Below are positions 13,989 through 21,333 of a stretch of 25,512 bases of DNA, in pieces (position 1 is the first letter of the stretch; each line of letters begins with the position of its first letter). The notes under the pieces are model-generated. The model searched no databases, had not been told where the DNA came from, and saw only the letters and a program-made list of their open reading frames with translations. A program made the translations under genes and the position numbers. This stretch comes from Synergistaceae bacterium (GTDB taxonomy: Bacteria > Synergistota > Synergistia > Synergistales > Aminobacteriaceae). The stretch spans positions 1-25,512 of the forward strand of contig JAFPWQ010000264.1 of the NCBI GenBank assembly GCA_017394925.1. Reading direction: 5' to 3'.

Positions 13989-15031
13989 ATGCACAATAAA
14001 ACCGCTATAATCGACCAACGACCAACGACCAACGACCAACGACCAACGACCTGAATTATGTCCTTATATCAATAATCATTCCTGCACATAACACATCGCA
14101 GTATATTCACAGAGCAATAGAATCATCACAAAGGCAGACACATTCAAATATTGAGATCATCATCATAGATGACGGATCTACAGACGACACACTGAAAATA
14201 TCACAGTCATACGCAGAGAAAGATTCACGGATAAGAATCATTCATCAGGATAATGCAGGCGTATCATCTGCACGCAATCACGGAATAAAAGAAGCAAACG
14301 GAAAATACATTATGTTTCTTGACTCTGATGACTGGCTCGAAGATTTTGCTGTCGAATTCCTTCTTGATATGCAGACTAAGAACCCGGACAGACTCGTAAC
14401 TGCTGAATTTATTATGACGGAATATGACGCACAGATAAAGAAAGACGCAAAGAGAGACGAAGAGATTATGATTCTTGATTCAGTTGAAGAGGCTGTGTCT
14501 TTATGGTGGAAGGCAAGACTGCAATATATACATGCAAAATTATTCAGAGCCGACATAATGCGTCAGAATAGTATTATGTTCAGAGAAGGAATCAATTACG
14601 GAGAAGATGCTGTGTTCGTGTTCGATTATCTGCATGAAACAGACGGCGTGATTTATTCATCCGTGTCAGTCATGAATGTGCTTAAGCGTTCAGACAGTGC
14701 AACAAGAAAGCCATATGAGCAGAGAAAATTATTTCATGATTATCCGCAGTTAATGATAGATCATCCAGACAACACTGAGAATGTAAAGCAGAAATTGAGA
14801 GAATATCACACTGAGATGTTCATGAACGAATTAAAGAATGCACTGGTGAGCAGAACAGATGCAAAGATAATAACATATCTTCGTGAGAAAACTAAAATGT
14901 ACCTGAACGAATATATGAACAGGAAATCAATAATCAGACGGGCAATGATATATATCATAGTGTTCATGCCCGTAACGATTGCGGTAATGTTTCAGCGGAC
15001 AGTCAGACTAATTCGCAGGCTCATCCCATGA
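13989..15031 (+). CDS. Phase-variable family 2 glycosyltransferase (OFF as read)
   Basis: The start ATG 13989 has a strong ribosome-binding site but its frame runs into TGA 14052-14054 just after a heptamer repeat. The glycosyltransferase frame is open from 14000 to 15031 in another phase and has no ATG, GTG or TTG until 14312, which is inside the catalytic domain. That frame gives a complete GT-A start: ISIIIPAHNTSQYIHRAIES, IIIIDDGSTDDT, NAGVSSARNHGI and the DXD-type MFLDSDDW. A helical middle and a hydrophobic basic C-terminus (MIYIIVFMPVTIAVM) follow. One repeat more would give 349 residues, two fewer 342. It probably adds a sugar to a surface glycan. The 3' end overlaps the convergent gene by 24 bp. 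Confidence 0.85.
14013..14050 (+). repeat. Heptanucleotide tandem repeat (GACCAAC)5 plus GAC
   Basis: Five perfect GACCAAC units (14013-14019, 14020-14026, 14027-14033, 14034-14040, 14041-14047) and a partial GAC. Seven is not a multiple of three, so each gain or loss of a unit changes the reading frame. It lies directly after the start codon of the glycosyltransferase gene, the classic position of a slipped-strand contingency locus. In frame it would encode repeats of DQRPTTN. Confidence 0.97.
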
Positions 15032-16099
15032 CGGGAAATATAATCTCAAATGCGTAACGTCTTTCAGGGCATCGTCAGCTTTACCTGATACATTCGGCAG
15101 CATTTCCCAGTTACCTCCGTCCCTGCGGCATAAGACAAGCGGCCTTCTTCCGTAATGACTCCAGATGTCCGGCAGCTTATCATCAAGCTGTGCACCGGGT
15201 ACAAACGCACTCTTAAACATCGGCGTATGGCCTTCAAGGTCGGGCATATCAGGAAGAGGCGCGATTATCATCCATTGAGTTAAAGCCCATGCGTTAATCA
15301 TTTCCGTTGAAGTCAATGCATGTTTCAGAGGCATAATCTGAATCCCTCCGACTGAATCACGCGGTGAAGTTGCAACATCAATCACCCCTGAATGAGACGC
15401 TCTTATCCTTCCGCGATTCTGAAATACACTTCCGCCGAAACGACCTACACCGTGAACAGGACGTATTACCCTCGCAATGACTTTTGCGCCTCTCGAATCA
15501 TACACAATAACTCTTCCGGCAGGACGGTTCTCTATATCGGCCATGTATACCCCGTTCCCCGATGATAATTCTGACCTGATTATGAGCGTGTCATTTTCAC
15601 CGGGCGTATCTGTGAGTTCATGTTCGACTCCTTCATGCATGACCGTTACGCGTGAACCTGTAAGCGGCGCAAATCCTCCGAATATACCCGTTCCTGCAGG
15701 CATGCCCAGCGAAAAGAATGAACCTCTTGAGGCTGCCGGTGCAACTGTAACTGAAGGGACAAGACTTATGATTCGTCCTCTGTCATTCTCAACGTCAATC
15801 AGAATGTGAATCGCATTGACGGCACTCGCACATACACTTGAAGGCGTTGACCATTTACTCGCAGTGTATGCAGGCCAGTTAGTTTTTGACGGAGTCATTA
15901 AGACCTTGCCGGGCATAAATACTTCTCCGTTGGGCATTATGATTTTCACATCTTCATTCACACGGCAGGGAATTTGAATCTCTATGTATCTTTCATCAGA
16001 GGCATACGCATAACATGAACACGAAATGCATAACATAACAGCGAGTGCAAAAATAAATTTCTTCATCGTGAGACGGGAAAACACATACAGATAAGACAT
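15008..16099 (-). CDS. Exported protein of unknown function
   Basis: 363 residues. ATG 16099 has an excellent GGAGG (16111-16107, 7-nt spacing). A second start, ATG 16066, would begin exactly at a standard signal peptide (MKKFIFALAVMLCISCSCYAYA) but lacks a ribosome-binding site. The mature part is beta-rich with few hydrophobic segments: an N-terminal MPNGEVFMPGKVLMTPSK-like stretch, a Gly/Pro-rich middle (MPAGTGIFGGFAPLTGS), and RVIVYDSRGAKVIARV. I see no catalytic motif and do not recognise the family; the overall look is a periplasmic or surface beta protein. The region encoding its first residues looks derived from a copy of the CPBP gene's 3' end. It converges on and overlaps the phase-variable gene. 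Confidence 0.8.
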   Translation of the reverse strand: MSYLYVFSRLTMKKFIFALAVMLCISCSCYAYASDERYIEIQIPCRVNEDVKIIMPNGEVFMPGKVLMTPSKTNWPAYTASKWSTPSSVCASAVNAIHILIDVENDRGRIISLVPSVTVAPAASRGSFFSLGMPAGTGIFGGFAPLTGSRVTVMHEGVEHELTDTPGENDTLIIRSELSSGNGVYMADIENRPAGRVIVYDSRGAKVIARVIRPVHGVGRFGGSVFQNRGRIRASHSGVIDVATSPRDSVGGIQIMPLKHALTSTEMINAWALTQWMIIAPLPDMPDLEGHTPMFKSAFVPGAQLDDKLPDIWSHYGRRPLVLCRRDGGNWEMLPNVSGKADDALKDVTHLRLYFPSWDEPAN

Positions 16100-16240
16100 T
16101 ACAGAACCTCCGTAATTAAAATCATCATGGTACAGGCATAAACATACAGTCCGGACATTGCAGAACCTTCATAACATAACGGCTTGTTATATTCATCATG
16201 GTACAGGAGCAAACCATACAGCCCAGACATTACAGACTGC
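16061..16240 (-). repeat. Triplicated 3' end of the CPBP protease gene
   Basis: Three related blocks of about 50 bp at 16190-16240 (inside the protease gene), 16119-16170 (intergenic) and 16061-16110 (start of the next gene). On the reverse strand each has TCTG(T/C)AATGTC, then CTGTATG, and the first two also CCTGTACCATGATGA. Periods are about 72 and 59 bp. The third block supplies the ATG (16099) and the ATGAAG (16066) of the downstream exported-protein gene. Confidence 0.8.
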
Positions 16241-16729
16241 GTGATAAATTATTGACGGCATAACTGAACCTCCCCTTAAACGTAAGACCGCCATAACAAG
16301 ACCAGGAAAGAATGTTGCTACTCTTAACCAGCCCGTAAGCACAATCAAATGACTTAACGCGAATAACAATGTCGCAAGAAATATGCCGGTATATATTCCA
16401 GTCTTGCGGATTAAAATCGTCTGAAGCCAGCCGCGAAAAAATGTCTCCTCAATGAATGCCGCCGCTATTCCCCCTCCGAGCTGATCTATTGCCTCCCACA
16501 ATGACGGACTCTTAAAGCCACGTCCCCCCCATTCATACGGCCAGTGCAATGCTACGAATGTCAAAGGCACAAGCGTAATCAGCAATGCGATAATCACATC
16601 ACGTTTTGATTCTCGTGTCATGAACCATTTAAGCCCGTAATCTTTTTCGTCCTCGTGTCTGAACCTGCACCATTCGTACGGGAAATATAACATGAAGGCC
16701 GCAACGACAAGCCCGATGAGAATATACAT
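16196..16729 (-). CDS. CPBP-family glutamic intramembrane protease (MrtS-like candidate)
   Basis: 177 residues, multi-spanning. The active-site motifs of the CPBP (Abi/CaaX protease) family are intact: AFIEETFFRGW (Glu94, Glu95, Arg99), LLFALSH (His127) and IIYHAVCN (His163, Asn167). These enzymes cleave substrates inside the membrane. Synergistota use a small CPBP protease (MrtS) to process surface proteins with a C-terminal sorting tail, and this gene's size fits, but no such tail is seen in the window, so that link is inference. It starts 3 nt after a 91-residue membrane protein, with which it is probably translated. Confidence 0.88.
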   Translation of the reverse strand: MYILIGLVVAAFMLYFPYEWCRFRHEDEKDYGLKWFMTRESKRDVIIALLITLVPLTFVALHWPYEWGGRGFKSPSLWEAIDQLGGGIAAAFIEETFFRGWLQTILIRKTGIYTGIFLATLLFALSHLIVLTGWLRVATFFPGLVMAVLRLRGGSVMPSIIYHAVCNVWAVWFAPVP

Positions 16730-16732
16730 GTG

Positions 16733-17008
16733 CTATAACACTTTCACGGCATCGCTGACGAACTGAACAGCATTATTGATGTATGTCGCAATATAGAATC
16801 GATTCGTGTATAGTGATGCTGAGATTTTCCAGAGTGCTATTATGACGGGGACAGCTACAATGAATGCGCCTGTCTTGTATAAAATCTTTGAGGGAATCTT
16901 TCCCCACTGCTCGAATAACTGATCGACTAACCAGCCCATAACCATTAATGCGAATCCCAGAATCCAAATTGAAAGACCAAGTACTATCTGAGTGTTCACC
17001 ACGCGCAA
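16733..17008 (-). CDS. Small membrane protein upstream of the CPBP protease
   Basis: 91 residues from TTG 17008 (or GTG 17002); GGAG lies about 10 nt upstream. Two or three hydrophobic segments are visible (about 7-28, 45-62 and possibly 71-90), with no catalytic motif. It ends 3 nt before the protease start, and both share the reverse promoter at 17044-17072. It may be a partner, or the detached N-terminal membrane part of a longer CPBP protein, since family members often have additional helices before the EExxxR motif. Family not recognised. Confidence 0.65.
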   Translation of the reverse strand: MRVVNTQIVLGLSIWILGFALMVMGWLVDQLFEQWGKIPSKILYKTGAFIVAVPVIIALWKISASLYTNRFYIATYINNAVQFVSDAVKVL

Positions 17009-17043
17009 AATAAATCAGCTCCATAAAATTATTTTTTGCAGAT

Positions 17044-17072
17044 ATTATACGGGAATTTTCTTATTGTGATAA
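17044..17072 (-). promoter_or_regulatory. Promoter of the membrane protein/CPBP operon
   Basis: On the reverse strand TTATCA (17072-17067) and TATAAT (17049-17044) are separated by 17 bp, 36 nt before the TTG start. Good -10, four of six matches at -35. Confidence 0.6.
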
Positions 17073-17111
17073 ACTTTGCGAAATAAATTTTTCAGGAGGC
17101 TTTTATTTTTC

Positions 17112-17933
17112 ATGACAAAAAAATTTTTCACAGCTTTAATTTTCACATTCGCATTCATGACTTGTGCATACGGTGCTGAAAGTGAGACAGGCGACAAAGT
17201 TTTAGCGCGCGTTGGCAGTCAGGACATAACAGAACGTGAAGTGCTTGAATTCATTCAGCCTTTCGGACAGCAGGCCATGATGATGTATTCAAGTGAACAG
17301 GGACGCAAAATGATTATCGAAGACGTTATCACCATGAGACTTTTTGCAATCGATGCAGAAAACACTGGAATCGATAAGACACCGGAATTCATTGCAGCAC
17401 TCGCGAACGCAAAACGGGCCATGCTTGCACAGGCGGCAATGAGAAAAGAAATTACCGGCATAACAGTTAGTGATGATGAAGCAAAGAAATTTTACGATGA
17501 GAATCCGAAATTATTCGTTCAGCCTGAAAGAGTTCATGCAAGGCACATACTCGTTAGCGGTGATGAGATGCTCGCAAAAGTTCAGGAAGAACTCAAAGTG
17601 AAATCATTCGATGTTGTTGCAAAAGAATATTCACAGGATCCGGGCAGTGCTGTAAACGGCGGAGATCTGGGTGAATTCGCTAAGGGTCAGATGGTTCCCG
17701 AGTTCGAGAAGGCCGCATTTGATCTCAAGAATCCCGGCGATGTTTCTGCACCTGTTAAATCACAATACGGCTGGCACATCATCAAACTTGAAGAACATAT
17801 CCCTGAATCAAAAGTTGCATATGAGAACATAAAGCCGCAGATCATTCAGGAACTCAGAGAGAAAAAGACACAGGAAGTTTTACAGAACAAAGCAAAGGAA
17901 CTTGAGAGCAAGTACAAAGTTGAAAGGTTCTAA
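17112..17933 (+). CDS. Exported parvulin-type peptidyl-prolyl isomerase (PpiC/PrsA/SurA-like)
   Basis: 273 residues from ATG 17112, chosen because AGGAGG (17094-17099) lies 12 nt upstream and the sequence begins directly with a signal peptide (KKFFTALIFTFAFMTCAYG). A SurA-N-like helical domain (about 30-120) precedes one parvulin domain (about 135-235) with ARHILVSGDE, FDVVAKEYSQDPGSAVNGGDLGEF, VPEFEKAAFDL and QYGWHIIKLEE described here in parts. It assists folding of exported proteins in the periplasm, plausibly the secretin, pilus and other outer-membrane clients. It is divergent from the protease operon and ends in a terminator. Confidence 0.93.
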   Translation: MTKKFFTALIFTFAFMTCAYGAESETGDKVLARVGSQDITEREVLEFIQPFGQQAMMMYSSEQGRKMIIEDVITMRLFAIDAENTGIDKTPEFIAALANAKRAMLAQAAMRKEITGITVSDDEAKKFYDENPKLFVQPERVHARHILVSGDEMLAKVQEELKVKSFDVVAKEYSQDPGSAVNGGDLGEFAKGQMVPEFEKAAFDLKNPGDVSAPVKSQYGWHIIKLEEHIPESKVAYENIKPQIIQELREKKTQEVLQNKAKELESKYKVERF

Positions 17934-17955
17934 CGCATAATAAAAACAGAAACGA

Positions 17956-17988
17956 ATCCCCCCGCATAAAAACGAGGGGATATTTTTT
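17956..17988. terminator. Terminator between the parvulin and argH genes
   Basis: ATCCCCCCG (17956-17964) pairs with CGAGGGGAT (17973-17981, one mismatch), followed by a T-rich run to 17988. It ends the parvulin gene; its T run overlaps the argH stop on the other strand. Confidence 0.8.
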
Positions 17989-19357
17989 ATCTCAAGGCAT
18001 CTAATCTTTCATGGCCTTCTGTTATTTGCTTCTTCACCTGCTCAAATCCTGTCGCACCGTAAACATTGCGCCGTCTTACGCTCTCTTCGGGTGATAAGAT
18101 TTTCATCATAGCCTCGTCTGCATCTGGAATATGTTCCTTCCATTGTTCCAGACTCATATCACCGAATGCAATATTATTCTCAATGCACCAGCCCACAAGC
18201 CTGCCCGTAATTGTATGTGCATCACGGAAAGGGATTCCCTTCATCACAAGATACTCTGCAATGTCAGTAGCAAGTGAATAGCCCTTATCGATTCCAGAAC
18301 GTGAAATCTTTTCGTCAACTTCAACTTCATCAATCAGTGCCGCAATAATCTTCATGACGCTCTCAACAGTATCAAGTGAGGCCCATAATCCGCGCTTGTC
18401 TTCCTGCAAATCACGGTTATATGTCATGGGAAGTCCCTTAAGATTGATGAGCAGATCTATCATGTTCCCGATAACTTGTCCTGTTTTGCCGCGCGATAAT
18501 TCTAAGACATCAGGATTTTTTTTCTGGGGCATCATGCTTGAACCAGTACAGAATGCATCAGGAAGAATCACGAATGCGAATTCTTGTGTGTTCCATGTGA
18601 TTAAATCAGTGCATAATCGCGAAATATGAATCATGAACATACTCGCGAAATAATGATAGTCCATCATGTAATCACGTGAGGCAACCGTGTCCAGACTGTT
18701 ACGTGCGGGCGAATCGAATCCCAGAAGCTGAGAAGTCATTTCACGGTCAAGCGGCAATGTCGAACCTGCTAATGCTCCTGCTCCCAACGGACACTCATTG
18801 AGAGAATCAAGTGCGAAGTGTAATCTCGAATAGTCGCGCATGAATGCCTCAAACCATGATAGCCAGTAATGACCCATTGAAACTGGCTGAGCCTGCTGCA
18901 TGTGAGTATAGCCGGGTATGATTATATTCTTGTGCCGTTCAGCCGCATTCAGGAACACGCGCATTAATTCTTTCAGGTCTTCCGTGAGTGAATGAAGACG
19001 CTTGCGAAGATAAATTCTTGTTGTCGTGGCTACCTGATCGTTTCGTGAACGTCCTGTGTGTAATTTTGCTCCGAGAGGCTCAATTTCCGTAAGTCTTGCT
19101 TCAATGTTCATGTGAACGTCTTCAAGTGATTCTGACGGCGTGAATTTTCCCGTTTGAATCTCCTTTAGCACTTCATGAAGTCCTGACTCAATCTTTAATG
19201 CCTCTTCGGGTTTGAGAATTCCAGTATGACCGAGCATTTTCACGTGAGCAATGCTGCCTTCAATATCAGCCTCGTACATTCTCCAGTCAATATCAAGGGA
19301 CTGTGTGAACTTCTTTACGCTCTCTGCCGTGTCAGTCTTAAATCTTCCGTGCCACAT
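17987..19357 (-). CDS. argH: Argininosuccinate lyase
   Basis: 456 residues, standard length for the fumarase/aspartase superfamily. Three signature regions are intact: HTGRSRNDQVATT (about 100-112), PGYTHMQQAQP (about 148-158, catalytic His) and TGSSMMPQKKNPD (271-283, with the catalytic serine loop). It splits argininosuccinate into arginine and fumarate, the last step of arginine synthesis. The start ATG 19357 has GGGAG 8 nt upstream inside the end of the aminotransferase gene, whose stop is one base away, so they are cotranscribed. No other arg gene is here. Confidence 0.97.
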   Translation of the reverse strand: MWHGRFKTDTAESVKKFTQSLDIDWRMYEADIEGSIAHVKMLGHTGILKPEEALKIESGLHEVLKEIQTGKFTPSESLEDVHMNIEARLTEIEPLGAKLHTGRSRNDQVATTTRIYLRKRLHSLTEDLKELMRVFLNAAERHKNIIIPGYTHMQQAQPVSMGHYWLSWFEAFMRDYSRLHFALDSLNECPLGAGALAGSTLPLDREMTSQLLGFDSPARNSLDTVASRDYMMDYHYFASMFMIHISRLCTDLITWNTQEFAFVILPDAFCTGSSMMPQKKNPDVLELSRGKTGQVIGNMIDLLINLKGLPMTYNRDLQEDKRGLWASLDTVESVMKIIAALIDEVEVDEKISRSGIDKGYSLATDIAEYLVMKGIPFRDAHTITGRLVGWCIENNIAFGDMSLEQWKEHIPDADEAMMKILSPEESVRRRNVYGATGFEQVKKQITEGHERLDALR

Positions 19358-19358
19358 A

Positions 19359-20504
19359 TTAATTTCTCCCGAAGAACTTGGCTATGCATTCAACGAGTGC
19401 TTCTTGTTCATCTGCCTTCAGTCCTGGAAATACGGGTAAAGCTAAAACTTCGCGTGTGAGCATTTCACTGTTGGGATAATCACCTTCATTATAGCCCAGA
19501 TACTTGAAGCATGGCTGAAGGTGCAATGATAACGGATAATATATTCTCGCGGCGAATCCGTTTTCGTTCATGTAACGCATCAATTCATCGCGCTTTGATG
19601 TTACGCGGATAACGTACTGATGATATATATGTCTGTTATGTTCAAGCTCAGAAGGTGTGATTATGAGTTCATGAAGGTCATGTGCTTTGAATAATAGTTT
19701 GTAGTATTCCGCGATTTTTCTTCGTTCTTCGTTCCACGTCTCAAGGTATTTGAGTTTAACATCGAGAATTGCCGCCTGAATTGAATCAAGTCTGCTGTTT
19801 ATGCCAATCTCATCATGATAGTACGTCTCACCCGAACCATGAACACGAAGACGCTTTAGTCTTTCTGCCTTCTCTGAATCGCGTGTAACAACCATTCCGC
19901 CGTCGCCGCAGCCGCCTAAATTTTTGGTCGGAAAGAACGAATAGCAGCCAATATCACCAATCACACCCGCACGCAAAATCTTTTTGCCGTCATCAATTAT
20001 TCTGCATGAACCGAAAGCCTGTGCTGCATCTTCAATTATGGTTATGCCTTTATCATGAAGTTCATCAATCACACTCTCGAATGCGCAGACCTGACCGAAT
20101 AAATGTACGGGCAAGAATGCTTTTGTCTTTGAGGTTATGCGTTTCATTGCATCGTTTATGTCTATATTGTATGTGATCGGGTCAACGTCAGCAAAAACGG
20201 GTTTAGCTCCGAGTCTTGCGATTGCTCCTGATGTTGCGAAGAACGTAAACGGTGTTGTGATTACTTCATCGCCTTCATGAATATCTGAGGCCATGAGCGC
20301 GAGCAATAACGCGTCTGTTCCTGATGCACATGATACGCAGCTGCCTTCAGGAACATCAAGATATTTTTCGCAGTGAGTCTCGAAGTCTTTAACGTCAGAG
20401 CCAAGTATAAAACTCTGAGCGTCAAAAATTTTTTCGAGTCTTGATTCTATTTCGGACCTTATGCTTTCAAATGAACGTCTTAAATCTAAAATGGGTACTG
20501 CCAA
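19359..20504 (-). CDS. DegT/DnrJ/EryC1/StrS sugar aminotransferase (TTG start)
   Basis: 381 residues of a PLP-dependent nucleotide-sugar aminotransferase. Visible features are the N-terminal VPILDLRR, the substrate/PLP loop CASGTDALLLAL, TTPFTFFATSGAI, the IIEDAAQAFG aspartate (about 159) and the internal aldimine lysine in CYSFFPTKNLGGCGDGG (Lys194). These enzymes place an amino group on a 3- or 4-keto sugar nucleotide for O-antigen, capsule or glycoprotein glycans. The start is TTG 20504 with AGGAG 11 nt before it. It is paired with argH but fits functionally with the divergent cytidylyltransferase/SDR genes and the glycosyltransferases. Confidence 0.92.
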   Translation of the reverse strand: MAVPILDLRRSFESIRSEIESRLEKIFDAQSFILGSDVKDFETHCEKYLDVPEGSCVSCASGTDALLLALMASDIHEGDEVITTPFTFFATSGAIARLGAKPVFADVDPITYNIDINDAMKRITSKTKAFLPVHLFGQVCAFESVIDELHDKGITIIEDAAQAFGSCRIIDDGKKILRAGVIGDIGCYSFFPTKNLGGCGDGGMVVTRDSEKAERLKRLRVHGSGETYYHDEIGINSRLDSIQAAILDVKLKYLETWNEERRKIAEYYKLLFKAHDLHELIITPSELEHNRHIYHQYVIRVTSKRDELMRYMNENGFAARIYYPLSLHLQPCFKYLGYNEGDYPNSEMLTREVLALPVFPGLKADEQEALVECIAKFFGRN

Positions 20505-20569
20505 TTATGAATCATCTCCTGAAAAATTTATCACTTAATGAATGAATTATTTTACACGCTATATAATAA

Positions 20570-20575
20570 TCTCAA
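20570..20575 (+). promoter_or_regulatory. Candidate -10 box for the LprI-like/cytidylyltransferase operon
   Basis: A TATAAT within GCTATATAATAATC in the divergent gap 20505-20598, about 25 nt before the ribosome-binding site GGAGG (20584-20588). Position is approximate to a base or two; the -35 is weak. Confidence 0.4.
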
Positions 20576-20598
20576 ATCTTTACGGAGGTGTGTTTTTC

Positions 20599-21312
20599 AT
20601 GACACGAAAAATTTTTGCATTAATGATTATTCTCGTTATATTATTCTCATCATGTGCGTATGCTCTCAGTGATTCAGAATACAAAGAGCTGCTGAAGAAT
20701 AAAGAATTTGCAGAGGCAGAGAAAGAATTAAATGCTGTGTGGGCAAAACTGAAAAAAGAATTACCCAAAAATGCATTTGAATTACTGCAGGCGGATCAGC
20801 GTCAATGGCTTGGGCGCGAACGTGATGACAACGCGAAGGCATTAATCGATGAAAATGGAATGTCAAAAGCAGAAGCATATACGAGTGAGACTCAGAACCG
20901 TGCGGAATTTCTGCCTTCAATCGCAGATGAATGTTATCTTGTTACGAACCCCGACGGCATTCAGGGCTGGTATGTTGAACATGCAGTGAATAGTGAAGAG
21001 GAGATCGGCACGCTTGGCATTAAGTACACAGATAAGAAGAACGGAAAAGTTCATGTGTCATTTGAAGTTGCGTATCAGGTCAACCCTGACTCACCAGAGA
21101 GTTATCATATGGGCTCATGGAAAGCAGAAGGTAAATATGAAGGCGGGAATACTCTCACGCTCACCGATAAAGAATATCCCGACTGCATTGCGACTCTTAC
21201 GTTTGACGGCGACAAAGTGAAAGTTGAAATCACAGATGCATTTTATGATCACGCTATGTTCGGAGCAGGAATAACTTTAAACGGGATATATGTACGCGAG
21301 GTTCAGAAATAA
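20599..21312 (+). CDS. Exported LprI-like (DUF1311) protein
   Basis: 237 residues from ATG 20599, supported by GGAGG (20584-20588). A signal peptide (MTRKIFALMIILVILFSSCAYA in parts) is followed by the DUF1311/LprI helical region (about 25-115): a stretch with KELNAVWAKLKKELP, then LLQADQRQWLGRERDD. The LprI N-terminal domain is known from a mycobacterial lysozyme inhibitor. The second half (about 120-237) is a beta-rich domain with GWYVEHAV, VHVSFEVAY, GKYEGGNTLTL and ATLTFDGDKVKVEI that resembles a small lipocalin-like or beta-sandwich module. The site FSSC could be a weak lipobox. It may protect the envelope; function unproven. Confidence 0.75.
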   Translation: MTRKIFALMIILVILFSSCAYALSDSEYKELLKNKEFAEAEKELNAVWAKLKKELPKNAFELLQADQRQWLGRERDDNAKALIDENGMSKAEAYTSETQNRAEFLPSIADECYLVTNPDGIQGWYVEHAVNSEEEIGTLGIKYTDKKNGKVHVSFEVAYQVNPDSPESYHMGSWKAEGKYEGGNTLTLTDKEYPDCIATLTFDGDKVKVEITDAFYDHAMFGAGITLNGIYVREVQK

Positions 21313-21333
21313 TTTTCAGGAGGTCATATAAAC

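Noticed and set aside
14013..14050. A CRISPR array or protein-binding iteron
   Set aside because: The unit is seven bases with no spacers, and it sits inside a coding start, so slippage-driven switching explains it better.
14312..15031. Glycosyltransferase starting at ATG 14312
   Set aside because: That ATG lies inside the catalytic domain (just before FLDSDDW). The first half of the GT-A fold is encoded upstream in the same frame, so this would be a dead protein.
16773..17024. An 83-codon frame with an ATG at 17024 on the reverse strand
   Set aside because: It overlaps the 91-aa membrane protein in another frame and has the composition of a shadow frame; its ATG contains the GGAG that serves the TTG at 17008.
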